From contig JABAAZ010000001.1 in assembly GCA_014238475.1 (NCBI GenBank), forward strand, positions 1 to 13,045: 13,045 nt of DNA, in the 5' to 3' direction. This document shows, piece after piece, positions 1 to 5,954 of the stretch (the first letter of the stretch is position 1; each line of letters begins with the position of its first letter). This DNA is from Candidatus Paceibacter sp. (GTDB taxonomy: Bacteria; Patescibacteriota; Minisyncoccia; Phycocordibacterales; JABAAK01). A model generated the notes under the pieces. The model was not told where the DNA came from and searched no databases. It was given only the letters and a program-made list of their open reading frames with translations. Position numbers and translations under genes: made by a program.

Positions 1-314
1 TTTATTAAACCAGAATTGTAAACTACGCTGTCAAGTCTTCTTTCTAGTAATTCAAGTAACGCATCTTCTCTTTTTTTTGTTTGATTCTTAAGAGCAGCAG
101 CAACATAGTTTTTTAGTATTCTTTCATTAATACCATAAGAAAAACGTAGTTTTTGTTTTTCAATTAATTGTCTTCCAAAACGCGACATTGGTCTACTGAA
201 TCCACTAGACTTAGAATTTTTTTGTTCACGAAGAGCAAACTTTGACGTTTGACACTTTTCGAATATAGGTGTATTTAATCTTTTACTTAGTTTATATTGT
301 TTGACTCTTTTCAT
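1..314 (-). CDS. rpsD: 30S ribosomal protein uS4, C-terminus beyond the window
   Basis: Small-subunit protein uS4, a primary 16S rRNA binder at the 5' domain. The first 104 codons are visible; the gene runs off the left edge. I read it directly from the reverse complement: ATG at 314, two bases after the rpsK stop. Recognisable family segments are LIEKQKLRFSYGI (the usual REKQKLR..YG stretch) near residues 55-67 and ALLELLERRLDSVVYNSG near the end of the visible part, which begins the S4 RNA-binding domain. The N-terminus (MKRVKQYKLSKRLNTPIFEK) has one Cys (about residue 21), so the four-Cys zinc form of uS4 is absent. Its place after rpsM and rpsK is that of the alpha operon, in which uS4 is the translational autorepressor in E. 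coli. Whether that regulation exists here cannot be seen. Confidence 0.95.
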   Translation of the reverse strand, partial: MKRVKQYKLSKRLNTPIFEKCQTSKFALREQKNSKSSGFSRPMSRFGRQLIEKQKLRFSYGINERILKNYVAAALKNQTKKREDALLELLERRLDSVVYNSGLI

Positions 315-316
315 TA

Positions 317-748
317 TTAAACTCTTCTTGGTTTTTTCCTTCTCGCTCCATTATGTGGTACAGGAGTTTTGTCTTTTATACAGGATATTTCAAACCCTCT
401 ATTTACAAAAGAACGTAAAGCAGCTTCCCTACCTTGCCCAACACCTTTAACAACAAATTCTAATTCTTTGACGCCTATTGATTGTGCTTTCTCTGCTATC
501 ACCTCTGAGACCTGAGACGCAGCATAAGGTGTCCTTTTCCTGTTACTGTTAAAACCTAAAGATCCTGAAGTTGCCCACATCACAATATTTCCATTGGTTT
601 CTGTAAATGAAATTTTTGTATTATTGTGTGTAGCTTCTACAAACATAATACCTTTTTGTATTTTTCTCTTAGGAAGCTTTGATAAAGACCTAGAATGCTT
701 GCCTTTATCTGATGAACCTACTTTATTTACAGATCTTTTTTTACCCAT
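317..748 (-). CDS. rpsK: 30S ribosomal protein uS11
   Basis: Platform protein uS11 of the small subunit, near the mRNA exit side of the 30S. 143 residues, slightly longer than the usual ~130 because of a basic N-terminal tail (about residues 1-33). Family signatures are clear: WATSGSLGFNSNRKRTPYAA (about 58-77; usual form WASAG.LGFKGSRKSTP.AA), VKGVGQGREAALRSF (about 100-114) and the C-terminal IKDKTPVPHNGARRKKPRRV (about 124-143). The usual Cys in HNGCR is Ala. The ATG follows the rpsM TAA by 6 nt (TAAAAT), with no Shine-Dalgarno motif. Stop is TAA. Probably co-transcribed with infA, rpmJ, rpsM and rpsD. Confidence 0.97.
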   Translation of the reverse strand: MGKKRSVNKVGSSDKGKHSRSLSKLPKRKIQKGIMFVEATHNNTKISFTETNGNIVMWATSGSLGFNSNRKRTPYAASQVSEVIAEKAQSIGVKELEFVVKGVGQGREAALRSFVNRGFEISCIKDKTPVPHNGARRKKPRRV

Positions 749-754
749 ATTTTA

Positions 755-1132
755 TTATTTCTTTTGTAACTTAGTTTTACCAGATCCCATAGTTTTCCTT
801 TTTCCTTTCTTTGTTCTTGCATTTGTTTTAGTTCGTTGACCTCTGACAGGTGCGCCTATCGAATGTCTTCTTCCACGAAGTGACTGTATATCTTTCAATC
901 TTTTAATATTATTACCATCAAATCTTCTCAGGTCACCCTCTATTGTTAACTTTTCTACACTCTTCCTAATTAAATTTTCCAGATCTTCATTTAGATCTGC
1001 CGCTTTGCTTGTAAATTTAATATTATGTTCTTGTAGAATTTTTTCTGAAGTTTTTTTTCCAACACCATACACAGCAGTCAAGGCTATGTTGATATGTTTT
1101 TTTTCGGGGATTGTTATTCCTGATATTCTCAT
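755..1132 (-). CDS. rpsM: 30S ribosomal protein uS13
   Basis: uS13 sits in the 30S head, contacts bridging elements of the 50S, and its C-terminal tail reaches the P-site tRNA. 125 residues, normal length. N-terminal RISGITIPEKKHINIALTAV with the helix-two-turn-helix element YGVGKKTSEKIL (about 22-33), central EGDLRRFDGNNIKRL, and the near-invariant PVRGQRTKTNART (about 97-109) followed by a basic tail. The usual GLRHRRGLPVRGQ reads GRRHSIGAPVRGQ, a mild departure. The start codon lies 3 nt after the rpmJ TAA. No Shine-Dalgarno motif. Stop TAA. Confidence 0.97.
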   Translation of the reverse strand: MRISGITIPEKKHINIALTAVYGVGKKTSEKILQEHNIKFTSKAADLNEDLENLIRKSVEKLTIEGDLRRFDGNNIKRLKDIQSLRGRRHSIGAPVRGQRTKTNARTKKGKRKTMGSGKTKLQKK

Positions 1133-1135
1133 TAT

Positions 1136-1252
1136 TTATCGTTGTCGTATTTTTCTTTTTGGATTTTGTTTATTTATAAGATACAACCTATTTTTTCTGC
1201 GAACAATTTTGTCACCTCTTTCTTTAACTTTTACAGATGATTTGATTTTCAT
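1136..1252 (-). CDS. rpmJ: 50S ribosomal protein bL36, zinc-free form
   Basis: A 38-residue ORF read from the reverse complement: it begins [20 protein letters not shown] and ends NPKRKIRQR, with a TAA stop. It lies between infA and rpsM, the standard rpmJ position, and shows the bL36 pattern: MK(V/I)(R/K)(A/S)SVK, the IVRRK core, a short hydrophobic segment (LYLI) and a basic N-P-(R/K) tail. bL36 packs into a pocket of 23S rRNA late in 50S assembly. The usual C-x2-C-x(n)-C-x4-H zinc ribbon is entirely absent: there is no Cys or His. This matches the known Cys-minus class of bL36, though the sequence is otherwise divergent. The start follows the infA stop by 33 nt and precedes rpsM by 3 nt. 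No Shine-Dalgarno motif. Confidence 0.88.
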   Translation of the reverse strand: MKIKSSVKVKERGDKIVRRKNRLYLINKQNPKRKIRQR

Positions 1253-1285
1253 AAATATTTTGTATTTTATTGTTTTAGATTTTTC

Positions 1286-1510
1286 TTATAGTCTTTTTAT
1301 TATTCTAGCTTTACCTCCATATTTATCGATTTCCAACTCCACTTTATCTCCTATTAATATTTTTATTCTATGAAGTCGCATTTTACCAGATAAATATGCA
1401 AGAGTTTCTTTTTTTGTGTCTTCTACCACAACACGAAACAAGGTATTCGGAAGTGATTCTGTAACAGTCCCAATTACACTTTTATTTTCTTGATCTACAT
1501 AGTTTGGCAT
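1286..1510 (-). CDS. infA: Translation initiation factor IF-1
   Basis: IF-1 is a single OB-fold protein that binds the 30S A site during initiation with IF-2 and IF-3. 74 residues, close to the usual 71-73. The family pattern is evident: a hydrophilic start, then GTVTESLPNTLFRVVVED (strands 1-2), AYLSGKMRLHRIKILIGDKV (the SGKMR..+I.I..GD.V signature, about 38-57) and the last strand before IIKRL. It precedes rpmJ-rpsM-rpsK-rpsD, the common bacterial order. Immediately upstream is a promoter-like sequence that would start transcription only a few bases before this ATG. No Shine-Dalgarno motif is present (GACACCACG before ATG). Stop TAA. Confidence 0.97.
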   Translation of the reverse strand: MPNYVDQENKSVIGTVTESLPNTLFRVVVEDTKKETLAYLSGKMRLHRIKILIGDKVELEIDKYGGKARIIKRL

Positions 1511-1521
1511 CGTGGTGTCTT

Positions 1522-1551
1522 ATTCTATCATATATACTGAAAAATTTGCAA
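1522..1551 (-). promoter_or_regulatory. Putative extended -10 promoter for infA-rpmJ-rpsM-rpsK-rpsD
   Basis: Minus strand: TTGCAA (1551-1546, 4/6 match to TTGACA), an 18-nt spacer ending in TGA, then TAGAAT (1527-1522, 5/6 match to TATAAT). The TG one base before the -10 hexamer makes it an extended -10 element. Only 11 nt (AAGACACCACG) separate the hexamer from the infA ATG, so the predicted leader is about 4-5 nt. The sigma factor encoded here keeps the His and Glu that read the extended -10 (H269, E272; E. coli H455, E458). No experimental support; AT-rich DNA produces chance matches. Confidence 0.5.
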
Positions 1552-1568
1552 TAGATGATTTTTATACT

Positions 1569-2210
1569 CTATTGATTGTTTTTTTTCCATTTTAAGATAT
1601 TTTTATGGTCACCAGATGTTAAAATTTTTGGTACATCAAACTTTCTACCTTTATATGTTATAGAATAAGGCCTGGTATACACTCTTTTTGTTGAAATTCT
1701 TGAGTGTTCTAAAGAATTCTTATTTCCCAGGACTCCAGAAATCTCTCTTGTTACAGAATCAATCACAACAAGAGCAGGTAACTCACCCCCTGTTAATATA
1801 TAGTCACCTATTGAAAGACCTAGTGCTTTTGTTGCACTTTTTACTCTATAATCCACACCTTCATAATGTCCACAAATTAAAATTATATGCTTATATTTAT
1901 GTGCAAATTCTTTTGCTTTTTGTGCAGAAAACTTATGTCCACAAGCTTCAAAAAAAATTGTGAGAACATTTTTTTTTCTTCCAAGTGCTTTTTTGTATGC
2001 CTCTAGAACAGGAGATGCCTCAAGGACCATACCAGGGCCACCACCGTATGGTCTGTCATCTATTCGTTTGTTTTCAGCCTTTTTATAGTCCATTGGATTA
2101 TAAAAAGAAAAAGATATTTTTTTCTTTTCTTTTGCTTTTTGTATGATTGAGGAATTCAAATAACTTTTGATAGAATCCGGAAACAGTGTAATTATATGAA
2201 TCCCAATCAT
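1569..2210 (-). CDS. trmD: tRNA (guanine-N1)-methyltransferase, m1G37
   Basis: TrmD uses S-adenosylmethionine to methylate N1 of G37 next to the anticodon, which prevents +1 frameshifting. It is a dimeric SPOUT enzyme with a deep trefoil knot. 213 residues against about 245-255 in E. coli: the C-terminal domain is trimmed. Visible motifs: DDRPYGGGPGM (51-61), LICGHYEGVDYRV (111-123; R122 matches E. coli R154) and the knot IGDYILTGGELPALVVID (134-151), where D136 matches the catalytic D169. YTRP (178-181) and a degenerate (V)P..L.SG.H..I..W end (193-208) also fit. The usual ATEDSF loop reads NSLEHSR and DCPHYTRP reads TKRVYTRP, so the interdomain linker is altered. It follows khpA by 22 nt; rimM, often between them, is missing. 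Stop TAG. Confidence 0.96.
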   Translation of the reverse strand: MIGIHIITLFPDSIKSYLNSSIIQKAKEKKKISFSFYNPMDYKKAENKRIDDRPYGGGPGMVLEASPVLEAYKKALGRKKNVLTIFFEACGHKFSAQKAKEFAHKYKHIILICGHYEGVDYRVKSATKALGLSIGDYILTGGELPALVVIDSVTREISGVLGNKNSLEHSRISTKRVYTRPYSITYKGRKFDVPKILTSGDHKNILKWKKNNQ

Positions 2211-2232
2211 TTTTATCTATTTCTGTAAAAAC

Positions 2233-2496
2233 TTATTTTGAGTTTTTATCACCAGGTTCACTAATGACAACTCCAATCTTTTGATCTGTTTTACCACCAT
2301 ACGCGTGCATGATAGATCTTATAGATTCTGCCATCTTACCTCCCATACCTATAACCTTACCCATATCAGATTCTGCTACGAAAATAGTTAATTTGGTTCC
2401 TTTACTGTCTTGTTCTTGTGTTACACGAACTTCGTCTTCTTTTTCAACGACGTTTTTAACAATCATTTCTAAATAATTTGCTTCTTTGTTTTCCAT
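2233..2496 (-). CDS. khpA: KH-domain RNA-binding protein, KhpA family
   Basis: An 87-residue single KH domain of the YlqC/KhpA family, an RNA-binding protein that acts with KhpB in several Gram-positive bacteria. The signature is a strand LTIFVAESD (36-44), then MGKVIGMGGKMAESIRSIM (45-63), in which G50-M-G-G53 is the KH GxxG loop that grips RNA; the basic residue usual within that loop is Met here. The context rpsP-khpA-trmD is the standard location for the family. The C-terminus (SEPGDKNSK) is a short polar tail. The ATG is 44 nt downstream of the rpsP stop. No Shine-Dalgarno motif. Stop TAA. The family assignment is firm; the cellular role in this organism is unknown. Confidence 0.92.
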   Translation of the reverse strand: MENKEANYLEMIVKNVVEKEDEVRVTQEQDSKGTKLTIFVAESDMGKVIGMGGKMAESIRSIMHAYGGKTDQKIGVVISEPGDKNSK

Positions 2497-2540
2497 ACTT
2501 TTGTTTAATTTAATTAATTAGGTTATATTTGATAAAACAA

Positions 2541-2963
2541 CTATTCACCTTTTTCTGATTTTGGTGTCTCGGAATCATCTTCCCCAGAATCAGTTATTGT
2601 TTCTTTTGTTGTGTCATCTGTCTTTTTTTCTTGTGGCTCTTCTTTCTTGGAAGAATCACCTTCTTTTGCATCTGGTGTGTCTTTTTTTATTGGTGTTTTT
2701 TTAGGCAATGCATTTTTTTTCTTTCCTTCTATTATTTTTTCAGATACAAAAAGATTGTGTGCTGTGTCAGACATTATTGCACCTTGTTTTATCCAATGTA
2801 ATACCCTTTCTTTATCTATTCCTTTTGTTTTTTCTATTGGATTATAAAAACCAAGTTTTTCTATAAACTTTCCACTTTTTGGTCCTATTGTTGATTGAGC
2901 CACGATAATTCTAAAAGATGGGTTTTTTCTTCTTCCAATTCTCTGAAATCTAATCTTTAACAT
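2541..2963 (-). CDS. rpsP: 30S ribosomal protein bS16 with long charged C-terminal tail
   Basis: bS16 stabilises the 16S rRNA 5' and central domains during 30S assembly. I start at the ATG at 2963 (MLKIRFQRIGRRKNPSFRIIV), the usual bS16 beginning, giving 140 residues. An in-frame ATG at 2978 would add MYNKS but overlaps the putative -10 hexamer. The core (about 1-80) includes GFYNPIEKTKGIDKERVLHWIKQGA, typical of the family. From about residue 80 to 140 there is a low-complexity tail of Lys, Glu, Asp, Thr, Ser and Pro, basic at first and acidic later. Tails of this kind occur in some lineages; its role is unknown. Followed 44 nt later by khpA. Stop TAG. Confidence 0.95.
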   Translation of the reverse strand: MLKIRFQRIGRRKNPSFRIIVAQSTIGPKSGKFIEKLGFYNPIEKTKGIDKERVLHWIKQGAIMSDTAHNLFVSEKIIEGKKKNALPKKTPIKKDTPDAKEGDSSKKEEPQEKKTDDTTKETITDSGEDDSETPKSEKGE

Positions 2964-2969
2964 AGATTT

Positions 2970-2998
2970 ATTATACATTAAATTTAATAAAATGTATA
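2970..2998 (-). promoter_or_regulatory. Putative leaderless promoter for rpsP-khpA-trmD
   Basis: Minus strand: TATACA (2998-2993, 4/6 match to TTGACA), a 17-nt spacer, then a perfect TATAAT (2975-2970). Six bases (AAATCT) separate the hexamer from the rpsP ATG at 2963, so transcription starting about 7 nt downstream would begin at the A of the start codon: a leaderless mRNA. It fills the 35-nt gap after the rpoD stop. Sequence-only evidence in very AT-rich DNA. Confidence 0.45.
2972..2998. repeat. 8-bp inverted repeat overlapping the rpsP promoter
   Basis: Arms TATACATT (2972-2979) and AATGTATA (2991-2998) are perfect reverse complements separated by 11 bp. On the minus strand one arm covers the proposed -35 hexamer and the other covers most of the -10. 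It could be an operator, a weak RNA hairpin at the end of the rpoD transcript, or chance in AT-rich DNA. Confidence 0.35.
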
Positions 2999-4285
2999 TT
3001 AATAATTTTTAAAATATTTTAAGTTTTTATGCTCCTTTAATTTTTCCAAAGCTTTGGATTCCACCTGTCTCACTCTCTCTCGTGTAACATTGAATTCCTT
3101 GCCAATTTGCTCTAATGTTAATACTTTATTGTCTTTTATCCCATATCGCAATTCAATAATTTTTCTTTCCTTAGGTGTCAAAATATCCAAAAAATCATCT
3201 CCTATTTTTTCTTTTAATATAGACTGTGCTGCAAAATCAAAAGGTGAAACTTGATTATCATCTGGAATAATCTCTGAGATTGAAATTGTATCATCATCCA
3301 TTGATTGTTTTATTGGCTGATCCAATGAGCTTGTTTGTTGGTCTGTTTTCTTTATCAAATCTATTTTTTCTGTAGAAATTCCCATTTCGTTTGCTATTTC
3401 CTGTACTAATGGCTGTCTTCCCAGATCCTGTTGAAGCTGGTTAGTAACTTTTAAATATTTGTTTATTGTTTCTGTCATATGCACAGGTCTTCTAATGGTA
3501 TTTTGTTGATCTGCTATTGCTCTTGTTATTGATTGCCTAATCCAGCAACATGCGTATGTTGAAAATTTATATCCTAATCTATGGTCAAACCGATCAACAG
3601 CTTTATACAAACCGTTTGTTGCCTCTTGTATTAGATCTAATAGAGTTAAGTGGCTATTTTTTTTCATATATTTTTTAGCAAAACTGACTGCAAGTCTTAA
3701 ATTATGCAATACCATTTTTTCACGTGCTACTTTATCATTTTTTTTAATTCTCTTACTTAGCTCAATCTCCTCTTCTGGTTTCAAGAGTGGATATCTCCCA
3801 ATATCTTTCAGATACATTTGCACTGAATCCTGTTTTGGTTGAGGCAAGCTTTTTTTTCCTGAATACCTTTCATTTCTTAATATATCTACTTTTTCTGAAA
3901 GAATATGCAAATCTCCCAAAACATCAAGTTTTTTATCCTTAATGAATTTTACTACCTGATTTTTATATTTTCTATCAGTAGATATTTTTGGCAATATTGT
4001 TTTTATTTCCTCGATTTCAATATATCCTATGGTTTGTTTTTTCTTTATTAACCCAGTTAACCTTCTTAAATCCAATTTATCTAATAATGAAATGTCAATT
4101 TCATTATTTTTTTTAACAATCTTTTTTTTTACAACTTTTTTTTTGGCAATCTTTTTTTTAACAATCTTTTTTTTTACAAATTTTTTTTTGGCAATATTTT
4201 TTTTTACTAACTTTTTTTTTGCTACCTTTTTTTTTACAACTTTTTTAATTATCTTTTTTTTCTTGTTTGTTTTTGCTTTAATCAT
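2999..4285 (-). CDS. rpoD: Primary RNA polymerase sigma factor (sigma-70/SigA), lysine-tailed
   Basis: Group 1 sigma factor directing promoter recognition. 428 residues. Order: lysine-rich repeat tail (about 8-60), a region 1.1-like segment (about 75-130), region 1.2 (QDSVQMYLKDIGRYPLL, 152-168), region 2 (about 186-265, with GYKFSTYA at 238-245), region 3 (PVHMTETINKY, H269 and E272 for extended -10 reading) and region 4.2 with the helix-turn-helix VTRERVRQVE (400-409) that reads -35. Oddities in the -10 melting pocket: the near-invariant TWWIRQ is CCWIRQ, so E. coli W433 (Taq W256) is C247; R423 is L237; E420 is D234. The core-binding EGNIGL is EATNGL. F233, Y244 and W248 are kept. It overlaps dnaG by 8 nt and forms the conserved dnaG-rpoD pair. 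Stop TAA. Confidence 0.97.
   Translation of the reverse strand: MIKAKTNKKKKIIKKVVKKKVAKKKLVKKNIAKKKFVKKKIVKKKIAKKKVVKKKIVKKNNEIDISLLDKLDLRRLTGLIKKKQTIGYIEIEEIKTILPKISTDRKYKNQVVKFIKDKKLDVLGDLHILSEKVDILRNERYSGKKSLPQPKQDSVQMYLKDIGRYPLLKPEEEIELSKRIKKNDKVAREKMVLHNLRLAVSFAKKYMKKNSHLTLLDLIQEATNGLYKAVDRFDHRLGYKFSTYACCWIRQSITRAIADQQNTIRRPVHMTETINKYLKVTNQLQQDLGRQPLVQEIANEMGISTEKIDLIKKTDQQTSSLDQPIKQSMDDDTISISEIIPDDNQVSPFDFAAQSILKEKIGDDFLDILTPKERKIIELRYGIKDNKVLTLEQIGKEFNVTRERVRQVESKALEKLKEHKNLKYFKNY
4107..4261 (-). repeat. In-gene 15-nt tandem repeat with A-runs (lysine pentapeptides of the sigma factor)
   Basis: On the plus strand, T-runs of 8-9 bases begin at 4107, 4122, about 4137, 4152, 4167, about 4182, 4197, 4212 and 4227, with shorter runs near 4241 and 4254. 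The 15-nt spacing equals five codons and encodes degenerate units of two to four Lys followed by two residues, mostly Ile, Val or Ala, such as KKKVA, KKKLV and KKKIV. On the coding strand these are A-runs, often A9, within the first 60 codons of the primary sigma gene. The spacer dinucleotide codons vary (ATT, GTT, GCC and others), so the repeat is diverged rather than recently expanded. Confidence 0.9.
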
Positions 4286-5954
4286 TATAAGACAATTTAT
4301 TCAGCTTTTGCAGTTTCTTTTGCATATTCTCCCATTCTTTATTTAAATTGTCAAGTTTACTTAAATCAACCCAATCTTTTTCTCCTGATATATGTAGTAA
4401 TATTTTTTTATAATGATTAAATAAAAATCTTTTTGAATTTTTAAAAATTTCAAGATCAATATTAAAATTATTTGTAGAATTTGATATCTCAAAAATAAAT
4501 TCACTAATTTTTGACTTCTTACAAACAAGAGGTTTGCACTCTTTTAATTCTTCTAAAAGTTTGTTTGTGTTTTTTGAAAGTGAAATTTGTTTTTCTCTTG
4601 CATAATCTACAAATTGATTTATCTGTTCATGCAACTTGTCGTCATTTGAATCTTTCTTTAAATTGTTTCTAGAAAAATTTCTCTCATATTCATCAACATT
4701 AGAATACAAAGATATTCGTTTTTTTACAGAATCACAAGAAACATTGCAACACAAAGAGACACTTTGGATATATTTTTCTTTTAACATATCATTTTCTGTA
4801 ATTGAAATTAAAGGTATTATATGTTCTTGCACCTGAGCTATCATGTCGGTCTCGTTTTTAGATTTTGCTTGAATTTTTTGTAATAAAAACTCAACAATTG
4901 TTTTTGCTTTTTTAATTTTTTCATACCAGATTTCCTTGTCTTTTAAAATAATATCAGCCGGATCTTTACCATTTTCTAAATCTAGAACCTTTACATCCAT
5001 GGACATTTCTAAGGACATCTTTGCTGCTTTTATTGTTGCAAGTATACCAGAAGCATCTCCATCAAAAGCAATTATAATTTTGTTTGATATGTTTTTTAAT
5101 ATTTTAAGATGATCTTTTGTTACCCCAGTTCCAGAACATGCAACTGTGTTTTGAAATTTTGTCTCGTGTGCCATTACTACATCTAAATATCCTTCTGTTA
5201 AAATTGAAAAGTCATGTTTTTTAATATGTGTTTTTGCTTTACATAATCCGTATAAAAACCTTGATTTATGATATAAATCAGTCTCTGGAGAGTTTATGTA
5301 TTTTGATTGTTTCTTGTTTTCTTCATAAATTCTACCAGCAAAACCTACTAATACATTGTTTGAATCTCTCAATGGGAAAACTATTCTATTTTTAAATCTG
5401 TCATATGTACCAGTATCTTTTAAACAAATTAAACCAGACATAGCTATTGATTCTTTTGTGTAATTTAAATTATCTGTACAGTAATTAAATAAATTAGGAG
5501 CAAATCCTATTTCCCATTTTTCAACTATGCTGGTATTGATTCCTCTATTTTCTAAATAAGTGTTTACTTTTTCATTAAGTTGTTTTTTATACAAAATAAG
5601 TGCACTTTCCAATATATCTGATAAATGTTTTTTATTTTTATTGTAATCGGTATTTTTATTTTCAAATTTGGTTATATCAATGCCAACTTTTTGTGAAATT
5701 ATCTCTAAAGATTTTATAAAATCTACACCTTCCATTTTTTGTACAAACGTAAACATATCTCCACCTTGGTGAGTAGAAAAACAATAATAAACACCTTTGT
5801 CAGGAGATGCGTAAAAAGACGGTGTTTTTTCAGAGCTGAAAGGAGACAACCCTTTATATTTATTTCCATCTGGTTTTAATTTTGTGTAGTATGAAATGAT
5901 GTCTATTATATTAGTGCGACTTAAAATTTCTTCCTTTACAGCATCAATATTCAT
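4278..5954 (-). CDS. dnaG: DNA primase DnaG with degenerate zinc-binding domain
   Basis: Primase makes RNA primers for replication forks. 558 residues, near the usual ~580. Order: N-terminal zinc-ribbon-type domain (about 30-100), TOPRIM catalytic core (about 180-340), C-terminal helicase-interaction region (about 430-558, weakly conserved). Core motifs: RFKNRIVFPL (186-195), GFAGR (204-208), ILTEGYLDVV with catalytic E254, FDGDASG with D298 and D300, and GKDPAD with D331 and D334. In the zinc domain, EKTPSF is kept, but the ligands matching E. coli C40, H43, C61 and C64 are S37, S40, C58 and T61: only one of four remains, so zinc binding of the usual kind is not expected. Its ATG directly abuts the rpoC stop (TAAATG) and it overlaps rpoD by 8 nt. 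Stop TAA. Confidence 0.96.
   Translation of the reverse strand: MNIDAVKEEILSRTNIIDIISYYTKLKPDGNKYKGLSPFSSEKTPSFYASPDKGVYYCFSTHQGGDMFTFVQKMEGVDFIKSLEIISQKVGIDITKFENKNTDYNKNKKHLSDILESALILYKKQLNEKVNTYLENRGINTSIVEKWEIGFAPNLFNYCTDNLNYTKESIAMSGLICLKDTGTYDRFKNRIVFPLRDSNNVLVGFAGRIYEENKKQSKYINSPETDLYHKSRFLYGLCKAKTHIKKHDFSILTEGYLDVVMAHETKFQNTVACSGTGVTKDHLKILKNISNKIIIAFDGDASGILATIKAAKMSLEMSMDVKVLDLENGKDPADIILKDKEIWYEKIKKAKTIVEFLLQKIQAKSKNETDMIAQVQEHIIPLISITENDMLKEKYIQSVSLCCNVSCDSVKKRISLYSNVDEYERNFSRNNLKKDSNDDKLHEQINQFVDYAREKQISLSKNTNKLLEELKECKPLVCKKSKISEFIFEISNSTNNFNIDLEIFKNSKRFLFNHYKKILLHISGEKDWVDLSKLDNLNKEWENMQKKLQKLNKLSYND

Noticed and set aside
1511..3000. Rho-independent terminators between the rpoD, trmD and infA modules.
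   Set aside because: No G-C-rich hairpin followed by a U-run occurs in the gaps; the only inverted repeats are AT-rich and overlap promoter-like elements.
4029..4346. A plus-strand ORF of Phe-rich, membrane-like protein opposite the sigma tail.
   Set aside because: It is the complement of the poly-lysine coding repeat (AAA read as TTT). The sigma frame on the minus strand is conserved and accounts for the DNA.
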